Assembly (NCBI RefSeq): GCF_019649055.1 | Contig: NW_026570225.1 | Coordinates: 3,224,001-3,288,000, forward strand | Origin: Paramacrobiotus metropolitanus | Taxonomy: Eukaryota; Tardigrada; Eutardigrada; Parachela; Macrobiotidae | Direction of reading: 5' to 3' | Length of the DNA: 64,000 nucleotides | In this document: piece after piece, positions 25,201 to 37,200 of the stretch | Numbering within the stretch: the stretch's first letter is position 1 | How the letters are laid out: every line of letters starts with the position of its first letter | Notes under the pieces: generated by a model | Seen by the model: only the letters and a program-made list of their open reading frames with translations | Told to the model about the DNA's origin: nothing | Databases searched by the model: none | Position numbers and translations under genes: made by a program

Positions 25201-26126
25201 CAGTGACTGCACTGAAGTGTCCCTTTAGTTCTGCCAACTGTTTGGATGGGTTTAAATTCCAGACACGTATAATGTAATCGGCATCTGCAGCGGAAAACAA
25301 CCGCTGTTTCGAATGGTCAGGATGAAATTTCAGCACGCTAGAAGGAAACAGAAACATTTTAACAAATGCGTATTTCGGCAAAGGGGATTCAATGGAATAA
25401 TTTGCACCGACCTAACCACGCCCTGGGATCCACGGAAGCTGTGCGTGTGGCACTTGGACGCGGAATGCCAGATTTTAACTGTTGAATCACCGCTACCGGT
25501 GGCCAGCATTTGTCCCAGTGGATCGAAGCACATGGAGACTACCGGCGCTCGATGCACTGCCTAGAGAACCAAGCAGAACAAATTTAAAAAGTTTCTTAAA
25601 TCGGATACCGGATAACCTACTTATACTGCGCAATTGCGAGGCGATTGTAAAAACACCGATTCTAAAAATGTTGTACCTTCCAGGTTTTTATGCAGCTGCC
25701 CTGATTCACATCCCATTCTTTTACCAGAAGGCTTTTGCTGGCCGTGAACAGGTTCTGCAGAATTAGCATGCCGAAGTAAGCGGTAAAAGAACCAACAAAC
25801 AAATACCAGAAGACTACTAATTCCATAGTAGTGTTACGGACTTGTGTAACAGGATTCAGTGTGAAGACTGTTATGAGATCCAGCTCGTCAGTCTGGATGG
25901 TGCGCTCCACTTGCCCGGTTGCCGGATCGAAAACTTTGAGTGCATTTCCGGCAGAAGAAAATATTTTTCCGTCGGAAGAAATCTGAACCCATTTAGCAAC
26001 ATTTAAACCACAAGGCCAATGTGGAGAGATATTGGGAATGCCTACCTCTATTTTCCCAGCCACATAAAAAGGGTCGAATTTTTTGCAAACCGCGAAACTG
26101 AAAGTGACAACATTTGCATTCTCCAT
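22233..26126 (-). CDS. TBL3: TBL3/UTP13, WD40 protein of the SSU processome
   Basis: Nucleolar scaffold of the UTP-B complex in 18S pre-rRNA processing. Seventeen exons give 802 aa (human about 808): 26126-25842, 25754-25677, 25560-25412, 25337-25164, 25083-25008, 24877-24784, 24671-24475, 24401-24204, 24026-23920, 23876-23633, 23488-23399, 23320-23252, 23189-23119, 23057-22842, 22761-22658, 22546-22475, 22417-22233. Two tandem WD40 propellers are visible, with blades such as MLATGSGDSTVKIW, FISGSEDSTIKMW, GTSSGDGSIRLW and GSDGLLKLWDV. The C-terminal Utp13 helical domain follows: EQELTNLLDMNEYGKAFKLA, then MAWNTNSKHTFAAQ and IVEGLLPYTGQYF. All phases agree. The donor of exon 1 (GTCCGT) and the acceptor at 23877 are weak and chosen by reading frame. 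Confidence 0.94.
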
Positions 26127-26702
26127 CCTTACATACCCGTCATTCGGAATTCGACATAGAAAAGGCTCACTTACTTGGTTTTTAATTTACTTGTGGAACC
26201 CATTGCAATTACGAATGCGAGCTTCGCGAATAATACAAAAAAGAAGTCACAGACACGCAAAGATTTCTCAAAATCATCAGCAAATCCAGATCAGTCAAAA
26301 GACAAAACCCAGATTAAACTCATATAATTGTAATTGCAAGGTCCAGCTGATAGTACATAATACATTGGTTTTTTCCCGAATAAAAAATCCCTGGATAACG
26401 GTTAAACCCGCAAATTAGGATAACATAAATAATAAAATCGGAATCATAAAAATGATAAAAACAATGAGAAATGAAATCGCAAAATATAAAATTCGCTTAA
26501 GAAAGCTGAAATCAAGCGCAGCTTTCATACGTGACAGCCATTCAAAACGCGACCGGTCCGATTGCGTCACTGCCGCAGTTAGCATCAACAGACAACGATA
26601 GTTACGATAACAGTAAGAAGTTCTGTTTTCCGTTCCTTCACCTTCCTTGCCATGCTGCTATTTCCTCGGTAATCCCTAATTATCTCGGAAAATTTTGTAA
26701 AC
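26127..26702. other. Bidirectional promoter region, TBL3 and TTC5
   Basis: The two genes start head-to-head, 576 bp apart. Two housekeeping genes sharing a short divergent spacer suggest a common regulatory region. No specific element is recognised. Confidence 0.45.
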
Positions 26703-29234
26703 ATGGATTTCGATGACGATTTAGATGATTTGGAGCAGTTTGTGCAAACTAATTGCACTAATCTGAACCGAGGCACGAGTAAATCCGATGACAACCTTCG
26801 TGGAAGGGTGTATCGCTGCTTTAATTCGAGCCCTATACCAACGGAATCTGGTTCTCTCTCGGGGGACTGCAGACCAGGATCTCCTGCTTCCCAGCCGAAA
26901 TACCTAATAACGAGTCGTACACGTAAGAAGAAGAAGAAAACAGTTCCTCCGCCACTGAGTCTGGAACGTGAAAATATCTGCTCATCCGTTAAGAACGGTT
27001 TGTGGAAGCCATCCATTCAGGAGAGCAACGCTTTGCGCACTTTACAGGTAAGTTACGAGTACTTGTATAAATAAGTACCCACACTATCCTAGTTTTTGGT
27101 TCTAATTGGTGATCAATTTTGTACTATATAACCGCTGTTTCAGCGTTTGGTTTTTGCCCTTTCAGAATAGTGTTATTAATTCACTGGTGCATTTGAGTCG
27201 TTTGGCAGTTGTGTAAATATTAAAATTAAAATTTATGATAATCGTTCTTACTAATAATTACCTCCAGTAGCAAACGGCCGAACCAAACATTTGGCAGTTT
27301 GCAGGATTCCTATACTCGTTTAATTCGATTCAAGGATTATTACTTCGATTATTTCCCCATTGAAAGAGCTGCTTCGCGGAATCAGGACATCGCTAAAATT
27401 TTGAACACGACCCTAGAAAGAATCTCACACTTGAAAGGTTTGCCATGAACGCGTGTACAAACTTCCTTAAGTTTCACAGATATATCTGAACTGATTTTTG
27501 CAGACATTTTTAAGCCACGAAATCGTTCCTGGTTTTATGCTTATCGCAGCCTATGCTTGTGTGTCGACGGACAGCGGTCTGACGAAGCGTTTGGTGAACT
27601 TAAAAAGTCGGCCAAACATCTTGCACATTTTCCGCCATTGTGGATTGCCTTAGGAGAGCTTTTCTGGGAACGCAGTGATTATTTCTCCGCGGTGACATGT
27701 TTCGAGAAAGCGGCTATGCTTGTAATATTTCAGTTGTTATTTTTGTTTTAAGACAACCTCAGACTTGGTTTATTTGATAATTTTTCCCTTTGTTTAACAC
27801 TCATTTTTGCAGGATCGTAGTGATGTCGTTGCGGTGTTGAAAATATCCTGTGCAATGCGTCTTCTACTTAATTACGAAAAGAATCATACGGCAAAATGTG
27901 AAATGCTGTTGAGAATGCTTAAGTTGGCCAAAGAAGCTGTCACTAGAGCACCAGAAAATGGGGAGACCTGGTGTAAGTCTTTAATTCGGTCTGTTTTGAT
28001 AATCTCTGAATTTGTTGACTGGCAGCTGCATTCGCACGCAAAAGCGTGATCGTTTACAATACATTTATGTATATATATATTATCAGTTAGCAAATGATTA
28101 TCTGACGTGGCTTAATTATGCTGAATCACTGATTCTGATTGCAGACAATTTAGGAAACGCATTGCTGGTGTTTTTCAACATTAAATCTCAACCGCGCCTT
28201 GTCTGTGAATCGCTAAATGCTTTTAATAAAGCGGTAAGTATTAACAGTATAATTTTATTCTACTTACCGGTTAGGTAAATCACAAGCATGAAGCATGTGC
28301 ACTGGAGCACTCGTGGGTTGCTTAACAAAGTACTTATTTTTCTGGATGTAGTCTGCCTCTCCTTTGCTTTTCGGTCAAGCCGAGTTTCATTACAATTACG
28401 GCACAGCGAATCTGCTTAATGGGAACTATCAGGAAGCTTTGTCGATGTGGGAAAAGGCTTCCGTGCTGGACCCGACTTGGAACGATCCTAAAAGCAAAAT
28501 GAATGATTTGCTGAAGTATCTGTTCTTTATTAGTGAACTGATATCTGGAAAAGACAGGGTACTGTATATTTTGTAATGACGCTTCCGTTTTGTGTAAAGG
28601 ATTCATTGTAGTGTTTTCGGTTTTTAAGTTTCGCTGTTTGCAGAGTTTCCGAAGACGGGTGAAACAATTGGCAGATTCCGTTCCGGTCAAAAATCTCAGC
28701 AGTTTGTTGATTGATGAGGGATACCAGTCACACAAAGTCACTCCCATCCGACAGCTTCACGTGGGAAAAAATGTCCACGCTGTAGTTCATGGCAAAATTT
28801 ATTCGACATCATATCAAACACCTGATCCTTCAAGGTGAAAATTACCATCTGTGTCGTACTACAGTAGGTACTCTTTAGTTTTAAGTGTGAGTTTTTTTAG
28901 ATTGCTCTTTTTGATCGACTCATCCAGTGATGCAATCCCTGTGATAATTTATAATATGGGAGTGGAGTTCAGTGTCGGGGCTCTATTTCTGTTCCTGATC
29001 CGGTAGTTCATAAGGTCGAGGTTCACCATAAGGCACAGGTTAGAAACCAACCTCGTCATACAATATAAACCAGGTAGAAAGATGCTTACTCAGAGTATTT
29101 TTATCTTACAGACCATTTGTTTTTCTTATATCCGAGTGGATGAACCATGGACGATGTATCATAATCTCATAAAAGTTCCTCATAGTAAATGTGCTTCTAC
29201 AGTAGTGCTTACTTCTGTGCCGCAGAAAAGTTAG
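26703..29234 (+). CDS. TTC5: TTC5 (Strap) tetratricopeptide protein, apparent frameshift
   Basis: Family role: ribosome-associated TPR factor that triggers tubulin mRNA decay, also a p300 cofactor. Nine exons: 26703-27047, 27305-27437, 27504-27721, 27813-27972, 28145-28233, 28352-28558, 28644-28834, 28901-29038, 29112-29234. A 115-residue polar N-terminal extension ends in a lysine run (RTRKKKKK). TPR helices follow: LQDSYTRLIRFKDYYFDYF, LWIALGELFWERSDYFSAV, TWYNLGNALLVFF and YNYGTANLLNGNYQEALSMW. The C-terminal OB-fold region shows GKNVHAVVHGKIYS and LIDSSSDAIPVIIYN. In exon 8 the conserved reading changes frame near 28977-28981; before it reads GVEFSVG, after it SISVPDPVVHKVEVHHKA. Total length is one base short of a multiple of three. 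Read literally, translation stops at 29004-29006. A sequence error in the GGGG run is as likely as a real mutation. Confidence 0.9.
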
Positions 29235-30658
29235 ATCATAAACAAAATTGTACAGTAAGTACCAGTTATTGATTAAGATTGGCTGAATCCAGTACTTAGT
29301 ACTTACCTGTTTAAGATCAATTTTTTATTGCTTTTATTCTTTTTTGTGGCTGCACGCATGTGATTGCTTGAAACGAGAGTGGATTAAAGGTCTCATAAGC
29401 GTAAAAAATTACCGGTGCTCTGAATATTTTCCTTATTGTAAGAAGCAAATCAGTTTAAATACCATCAGTTTAATCAGTCAGACCACTTTTAAAGTTTAGA
29501 CTGTCTAACATTGTGAATGATGCGATTATTGCATGCAGGAAAGGCGTCCAGCCGTCTACCGGTGGTCATTGATATAATTTCAGATGTTGTTTGATCGTGT
29601 TATTCCCAGTTAGGGTACGCCTTATTTTGCCAAACTTATATGATACCTCCACATAGAGTTTCTAAAATCCAAACTATTCCAACTGGCAGCTCAATACCAA
29701 CATCATTTTGTCGTGAGTAGGAAAAACAACCTTTTATCGGTCACAAGTTACTCACAACATATAAGTAAGTTTATTTCGTTTGCCGCCCGAGTTGAACTCC
29801 CAAATCGCGCGTACCGTATTTAGGCTGGTTTTGTAATGAATTTTGCATTACTTAAATTTCCAGTTGCTTGCTACTTGAAAGGATTACATGGTTTGCGGCA
29901 TGTAAGATTTTACAAATGTCGGAACTTGCTTGTAACGAATTTGGCTGCCTAAAAATATGTCTGTTTTATAAACAATAATATTAAATTATCGAATCTATTG
30001 GAATCTCTGTGAGATTTGTTTCAATTTATTCTGCTAAAAACGGCCGTAACAATAGTCTGTTCGCACGTGTTGGTTCTTACGCTAGTGAAACCGAAAAATG
30101 TTCACCCCCGATAACTGGCCCCCTAACATCGGGGTGCGTGAGTGGGCATTTGCCCCCAAGGAGCTGTAATGGTTTGGTCTCATTGATTTTCGCCATCCTT
30201 CATCGGTTCTGGTACTTTAGTTTGTACTTTTACTTCGATACTTATTAAAGGTATGCATTTAAAAATAATATTAAATTACATATATAATTATACAGTACAA
30301 GACAGGCTGTACAAGTAATACAGTAGCTGCATTAAAGTATGCAGAACCCACGTGCGGTTGCTTGTAACGGTATTTTCCGCTCGGCAAATCTTTAATGTTT
30401 GTACCTATTATTGTACTTTTCAACGTTCCCGCTGACAGTGGTTGTGAAGTGCGCTGTATTGTACTGTGGCGAGTTTTCGTTGTTAATCGAAATTTATTTA
30501 TTTACCATAGTAAAAATCATACTTCAGCTGTTTTGCCGATGGTTATTACCTTCTGCCTCCAAAGTTGCAGCTAAGGTTTTCGCTCTGACTTAACGAGCAG
30601 TGGTTAAACATTATAAACAGACTGACATCAGCTGGTTGTCTGGAGATTATTGCAGTAG
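29235..30658. other. Intergenic region, no gene supported
   Basis: About 1.4 kb of AT-rich sequence between TTC5 and the inositol phosphatase gene. A 79-codon frame at 30009-30248 contains CGGGGG-rich patches but no recognisable protein and starts on a non-ATG codon. Nothing else is supported. Confidence 0.4.
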
Positions 30659-30847
30659 ATGGGAACGGAGTCGGGATGTCTGGATGAATTTAGGGAGTGT
30701 GAAGTCGAGGCTGTACACGGCAAGACACGTTATGCTAATCAGGTTGATTCCTCGCATTCCTTTTTCGACCCGTCTTCGACATCGACTCCGTATCCTCATC
30801 CCTCTTGTACAGCAGGATTTTCATGGGTCTGTCTGAGTGTCAAATAA
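30659..30847 (+). CDS. Possible 5' exon of the inositol phosphatase gene
   Basis: A 62-codon frame opens with ATG (MGTESGCLDEFRECEVEAVH) and has protein-like composition. It lies just upstream of a CTGCAG acceptor at 30895-30900, after which the reading frame of the phosphatase gene is open. Splicing from a donor near 30833 would extend the phosphatase N terminus. Without transcript data this is a guess; the in-frame ATG at 30946 suffices for a complete protein. Confidence 0.3.
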   Translation: MGTESGCLDEFRECEVEAVHGKTRYANQVDSSHSFFDPSSTSTPYPHPSCTAGFSWVCLSVK

Positions 30848-30945
30848 GTAATTGCTACTGGTGTCTATCGCAATTGTAGTTTTCCGCTTTCCTGTCTGCA
30901 GCCATAGATCCCTTGAAGCTTATCTTCCATGTTTTGATCTTGATC

Positions 30946-33871
30946 ATGTCCTTCCCGAATAGCGACCGCAACGACGCATCGCGTTATCATCCCAGTGATC
31001 CGGACTGTGCATACTATCACCACATGCAGTCGTCGGACGTCGATCGGGCCGTCATGCATGATACCGCGCTTGCCGACGATGTGAAGCTGGTCGATGCCGC
31101 CAATCGTGTGCACGAAGCACCTTTAAAAAATCCCGGAAATGGTAAATTTTGCGAGAATGATGAGCAGGATGATGAGGAAGAAGAGGAAGCAGAGCTCAAA
31201 CGCCAAAAGTATCGAAGGAAATCCTTTTCCAAAGCCTTTCCCGACATCCCTGCACTGGAATTTGATTCAACTGGAGACGTTTTGGATTCCGATAAGCCGA
31301 TGTTGAAGTGAGCTTTTGGCGATAAGGATTTTGTCGAAATTTAGTATTGCCTGGGTTTCAGTGCTTTACATTTTTTAATTGTATGTTTCATGTGCGTATA
31401 ACTGCGTTTTGCTTTCAAAAGTGAGCTTCTGCAGAGTTTCGAAAAAATTCAGCTGCTCGGCAGCATATTATTTTCGAAAATAACGTGTCTAGTTATTGGA
31501 TTTTCACTTTTTGTTGTTCTGAAAAGTTTTCAGTTCTGTTTACAAGTATCGCGCTTTTAATTTTGAGAAAAATTTTCACTATTTTGAAATTTAAATTTAA
31601 TTTTTAAAAGTTATTTTTTAAATTCATTCTGCAGTAGTGCCAGGCCCAGTAAATGAATCTGAAGATAATCAATAGCCTTTTTTTATTTTCTGAAGAATCC
31701 GTGCCATTACTTGGAATATAGCTGGACATCATCCTAAGGAGGATATGACAGAGTTGTTGGGATTAATTGGCATGAAAGACGAGTCAGACTCAGCTTCGCT
31801 GATTTCCGAGCTGGAAGACGATGACGATATGAAGAACGAGATGCATGATGATGCTGAACCAGCACCACTGGAAAGCGATCTTATTTTCATCGGGTAAATT
31901 TCCCGTTTGTTTGCTCGGACTTGTTTGACCGAAAAAATTTGAAATTTGCTGCTGTAGATTCCAGGAATTAAGTGCTAATCCCATGGCGCCTGTCATGAAC
32001 TTTGTTGTCATGTCGGAAATATGGCAGGCCACACTGAAACGGCGTCTGGCGGTGCGCAACTACATGATGCTGCAGAGTATCCGCTTGCAGGGAATCCTTC
32101 TTCTCGTCTTCTGCAAATCTGATCATTTACGGCATATCCGTTCTCTGGAAACGGCTTATCTTCGGCTTGGAGCGTCTGGTTGGTGGGTGCGTGCAAACGC
32201 AGTTCAGGAATTGGTTTACGTTTACAAAATTTGTGTTCCTTGTTTTTTTTCCAGGGTAACAAAGGGGCCGTCGGGATTAGCTTCGATGCATACGGTAAAA
32301 GCATCTGCGTGATAAATTCGCATTTATCTCCCCATGACCACGCCTTTGACGATCGTGTTCGGGTAGGTATTCGTGCTTGTCTTCTTTTTTGTGTGCACAT
32401 TATTTTTGAAACCCATCAAGAAAACGAGGTTGAAAAATTGTTATTGGGTATATCAATTCTTTTGCAGAACTATCGAAATATTTTATCCGATTTACTTTTT
32501 CCTCGACGGCATAACGTATCGACAATTCTGGAACACGAGTGAGTTGCCCTTGCATTTGAAGGTTAATCTAATTAAATAAGTTTATTACAATTAAATTCAG
32601 ATCAATACCGTATTTCAAGATTAGCGAAAACAGTAAAACACCGGTTTACTGTTCAGGGGTTTTGGCTAATCAACGCACAGGTCATATCATGGCAGTATTA
32701 AACAACTCTTTAGTACTGCACGGTTACATTTATACCGAAAATTCTTTAGTTTTGTGATTTGGATGGGCGATTTCAATTTCCGAATTGAAGGAATAACGCA
32801 GGATAAAACATTGTATTACGTGAGGACCGAGAACTTTCCGAAGCTGCTTAAACATGATCAACTACGACGGGCAGCCTTTGTGGAGGGAGCGTTTAGCACC
32901 TTTAAAGAGGCCAAAATTCGGTTTCCCCCCACGTATAAATTTGTGGAAGGCCGGCGGAATATTTACGATATGAGGTGCCATTTACTTGATTCTTTTATTT
33001 TAACTGCGAGATTGATTCAGCGAACTTTAACAAAAAGCTTTCCGATGTTGTAGGAATCCTGCCAAAATTCGACGACCTTCTTATTGTGATCGTGTTTTGT
33101 GGCGCAGTCTGAACGACTCTGTGAAAGTGCAACCATTGGAATATACCAGTCATATGGAACACAAGATTTCTGACCATAAACCAGTTACCCTGACTCTACA
33201 GATTTTCGTAAGTTTTGATATCCATTGTAAAATGTAGTTTGCGCTCTTTGCGATAACTGCGTACATAGACATATCATTTTTTCATATCATTTCTGCTGTA
33301 CATGTCACTTTTTCCGTTACTCTCGCGTATGTGTGATAATTTTTAACCTGATATTTACAGCTTGGCGAGGGTGTGGAACAGTTCGTGACGTTCGACCCCA
33401 TTGATGCGTATGTTGTTTAACTGTTTAACAGTATTTTCGCTGGACCAGTGGAGCAACATGTTTTCTTTCTTAGGTGGTATGTTGGGGAAAACGGACATTT
33501 CCGCTACGCTGCTCGGTCCGGGACTCATTATTCATCTTGGGATTGGATCGGTTTGTACAAAGTGAGTCGAGATTTAGTCAAAATTGCTGAAGAAGGCTTA
33601 TTAATACGAGTAATTAGGTTCCAATAGATAGTGTCCTAAAAGCGCATTTGGATATTATTAAATTGTCTTTCCTATTTCATAGGTGAACCACCACTCATTC
33701 AACGATTACCTGACATATGTCTGGTCACCCGGCGGCGGAACAGAAAACAGGGGAGTGATAAATGGACGCTATCTCACCAGACCGGGCCGGTTTGTTCTTA
33801 TTTATTTTAGTTCCGAGCACAAGTGCGGAATAGGTTATTCCGAACCGTTTGACATTCGAGTTCGGAAATAG
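30946..33871 (+). CDS. INPP5K: Inositol polyphosphate 5-phosphatase with C-terminal SKICH
   Basis: Removes the 5-phosphate from PtdIns(4,5)P2/PtdIns(3,4,5)P3-type lipids. Exons: 30946-31307, 31696-31893, 31958-32186, 32255-32362, 32468-32538, 32750-32974, 33054-33207, 33361-33407, 33474-33561, 33683-33871, giving 556 aa. A ~120-residue N-terminal region has an acidic run (DDEEEEEAE). The catalytic domain starts [12 protein letters not shown], then [26 protein letters not shown], the signature [20 protein letters not shown] and SDHKPV. The C-terminal SKICH domain shows [25 protein letters not shown] and FVLIYFSS. Phosphatase followed by SKICH is the INPP5K/INPP5J layout; lack of a long proline-rich N terminus favours INPP5K. 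An acidic insert ([18 protein letters not shown]) sits between the first two motifs. The 3' end abuts SART3 tail-to-tail. Confidence 0.92.
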
Positions 33872-34264
33872 CCATGATCAGCGAACTGAACCCGCGGAAA
33901 TCGAGTCACATGCATGCCAAAGAAATGAGTTTTTTAAGGTGCTCTTACTGATTCGAGGGTGCACTGCAGTTCGAACTACAGTACATGAAAGAGTGGAAGA
34001 CGTGTCCATATTTTTGATTGAATGTGGCTATTTTGTTTGATCTGTGATGTTTTTGGTAGCAGTCAGGAACGGCGGTGATAGTTTGCCTTCCCAGTGTTGC
34101 AAGTTCAAATTATCTGTGCACATTAATTGCTCTGTTGAGCCAGATTTTAGTAAAAGCGTTTCCCATGACTGTCTGCGGGTTTGTTCTTGTTAATTCGCAC
34201 AAATTTTATACGACATTTAAATACATGCCAACAACAAATGTTGAACTCCATACACAACACAATC

Positions 34265-34270
34265 AATAAA
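34265..34270 (+). promoter_or_regulatory. Probable polyadenylation signal of the INPP5K-like gene
   Basis: AATAAA lies 394 bp after the stop and only 21 bp before the convergent SART3 stop codon. Cleavage 10-30 bases downstream would end the transcript at or inside the SART3 coding end, on the opposite strand. Confidence 0.5.
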
Positions 34271-34290
34271 ACGAAAGCTGAACACGCTCG

Positions 34291-37200
34291 TCATCGTTTC
34301 AACAAAGCAGCGCGAAAGTCAGCGTTTGATTTTTGGCCATTAGCAGCCGCAGCATTAGCAGTGTCTCCTTCAGGTTTGGTTTCTGGTGCGCTGCTGGTCG
34401 ATGGTTTTAGACTCACCGCACGAGGCAGTAAATTGACATTAGATCTTGACTTCCGCTGCCTACAACAGAATGAAGAATGCATTAACAACGGCAAACATTT
34501 CACACAGATTTACGAGCAGTTACATCTGTCTGAAACTCTCGTCACTCGGTTTCACACTTTTGGTAGCTCCCGTTGGTTTCGCTGGCGGATTACTGATCGC
34601 TATATTCATCGGTTTCCCGAAAATTTCTTTGCCGTCCATTTCTTGCAATGCCCGACGCGCAGTATTCTGATAAAAAAACGGTTTCGGTAAACTTCATCTC
34701 CGCTTCGTTTCTCACGACATACCGGTGAGTTGAATTCAACGTAAGCGATTCCTTTGGATGTTCCATTTTTATGGGTCACAATGCGCACATCTTGCAACCC
34801 ATCATACTATAATTATGAAAATAGTCTTTATGCGTAACGCCGTATAATAATACGATACTTCTATCCAACAACAATAATTATATCTTTATGCATGGCATTT
34901 ACTTTACACACAGCGGAGAGTGACCGTACTTGTTTGAACAGTGCTGCAACATCCTCCTTCGTGACTTTCATGTGCAGTCCGCGTATAAACAGCTTCTTCT
35001 CTTCATGTCCTTCGGATCCTTTAAAATGAGTCTCTCTTTGCTCACGTTGGCTGTCTTTGGAAATGTACACGGGTCTACCGTCCATTTCTTTACGATCCAT
35101 TTCCAGGGCCTCCTTAGCCACATCAGGCCGGAAAAATTCCACAAAACCAAATCCACGCGAACGGCCGCGCACGTCTTTTGCCAGCCGAATGTCCTTAATT
35201 TCACCTAACTAAAAGTCAGAAAATCCTAATGGTATTATAGGTCGTGAAATCAAACTACCATGTACCCCAATTGTAAGTTAGTTTAGTCAATCACAGTTAC
35301 CGAGTGGAAAAAGTTATACACCGTTTCTTCCGATGTCTGATAATTCAAATTGCTGACAAAAATCGTTCGCTCTTTTCTATCCCTTTCGGGTAGAACAGGA
35401 GAAACTGAAATTCCAGAAGGAAGCGATTCTACTCCCGACGGAGCTGCAATAAGAAAAATGCGATGTATGCAGCAATTTTAGCGAAATATTCCAATCGATT
35501 ACCCAGAGCAAAGCCACCGCATAGCGATATGTATTTTGATGTTACCGGAAAGCCTAGACAGTCACTTACCCCACAAGCATCTATATTAATCATTAACCAA
35601 ACAATTTTCAAACGGTACGAATACTGCGCCAAAATTAAAAAAGATAACATTAAAAAAGAAAATTAAAAAAATATATCCTTTTCGTTACTGTGTTAAACTT
35701 AAGCAGTTTCAATACGTAGTTACGTACCTGCAGCTAATTTGCTCCTCTTTGGAACGGGTGATACCGGTATTTCCGGAATTTTAAAACCATCGGAATCCAT
35801 GTGCTTATCCACGTTAACCGCATCCGATTTCTATGAATACAACAATCAGTCACGAAATACAAATTATTGGTAACAAATCATAATGTCGAACAGGATTTTT
35901 TTAGTACTGTACCTTTCGTTTCTCTGTTCTTACAGGTCGATCACCCTGTTTTTTCCCACCTTTGGGTTCGTCTTTCTCGCGAAAAGTTTTTTTACGTGAC
36001 ACAATGTTCTCGTTCAGGTGAGATGCATTCTACAATTAAAAGAACATATATAGTTACTGACTACCAACCCATCCGCAATTCAATTAACAATCCTAACTTT
36101 AGACAATCTTTCATGCAGTTTTTTTAAAGAGGATCTGCAAAGATGATAGGCTTCCATCCAATCGTCCAGCGAACCAGTCTCTTCTTCAAGATGCATCCAC
36201 ATTTCGGCCACTTTATCTACATCATCCAAATTGCGTAGAAGAGCTTTTTTGAGCAACTTCCTGCAGGACTCTGGATTTCCAAATTTTCTGAAATTATTCT
36301 TACTTTTCTGCAGGCACGAATAGCAGTATACTAGTTCTCGCTATACCTTTCAAAATGGAAATACTCCAGCCAGTACGAGCTTTCTCGTTGATGATTTTTC
36401 ATTAACCGATCCCAAATTTCTCGGCCCTTGTTCACGTCACAAAAGGTTTCGGCTTCTATCCATGCCCAAAAACGCAATATACGATCCTCCACATCAACCT
36501 CTGCAAAAGCAGCAATTCCCCTGAAAGTTTAACCCCAAAATCACCACGAACGACTGACAAATACTGTACCTTTAGTTTTCACATCGGCTGCAGCTTCCGC
36601 GAGTTTCGCTTGTAGCAAAGCCGGATCGCTAGTTTTAATAGAAAGACGTCGCTTCAAAAAACACAAGAAAGACATCCACAGCTCCACAAAATGTGTAGGC
36701 AAGGAACATGCCGTAGAAATGGCTCGTGAAAATAACGCTAAGAAAACAGTCCACCGTAAGTCCTTATCAATGTTAACGAAACAAATAATACGTAGAGAAT
36801 CTACCATTACTGCTTGGTGCTCTGACTTCTCCTACCGACGCCTTTACAAATTTCTTCTCGAGAAAATGTAAGTTAACGCAAAAAATAGTCTGACCTCGCT
36901 GTCGATAATGATATTTAAGAATTAAGACATAATATATATTCCAAAAAAGAATATACTGGACTTACCACCAATGTCTTGTTGATCATGACCATACAGCTCC
37001 AACGCCCGCATATAACTCGGCCATAATTCAAAGACCCAAGGAAGGTTGCGGATGGAACGTTCATGCGCGGAAATGGACAGAATCTCTTGCTTCAGCTGCT
37101 TGTCCTACAATTACAAGTAATTCGCTACAACTGTAAAGGTCAGGTAAACTGTGTTGAAAGTTTGAAAAAAAACATGTGCCCACCAGGAATTCCAAATATC

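Noticed and set aside
28012-28144. TTC5 coding sequence continuing through 28079-28144
   Set aside because: The frame is open, but the GATTGCAG acceptor at 28144 gives TWYNLGNA in phase, matching the TPR family; the earlier part is intron.
32008-32400. 130-codon minus-strand frame
   Set aside because: Antisense to catalytic-domain exons of the inositol phosphatase.
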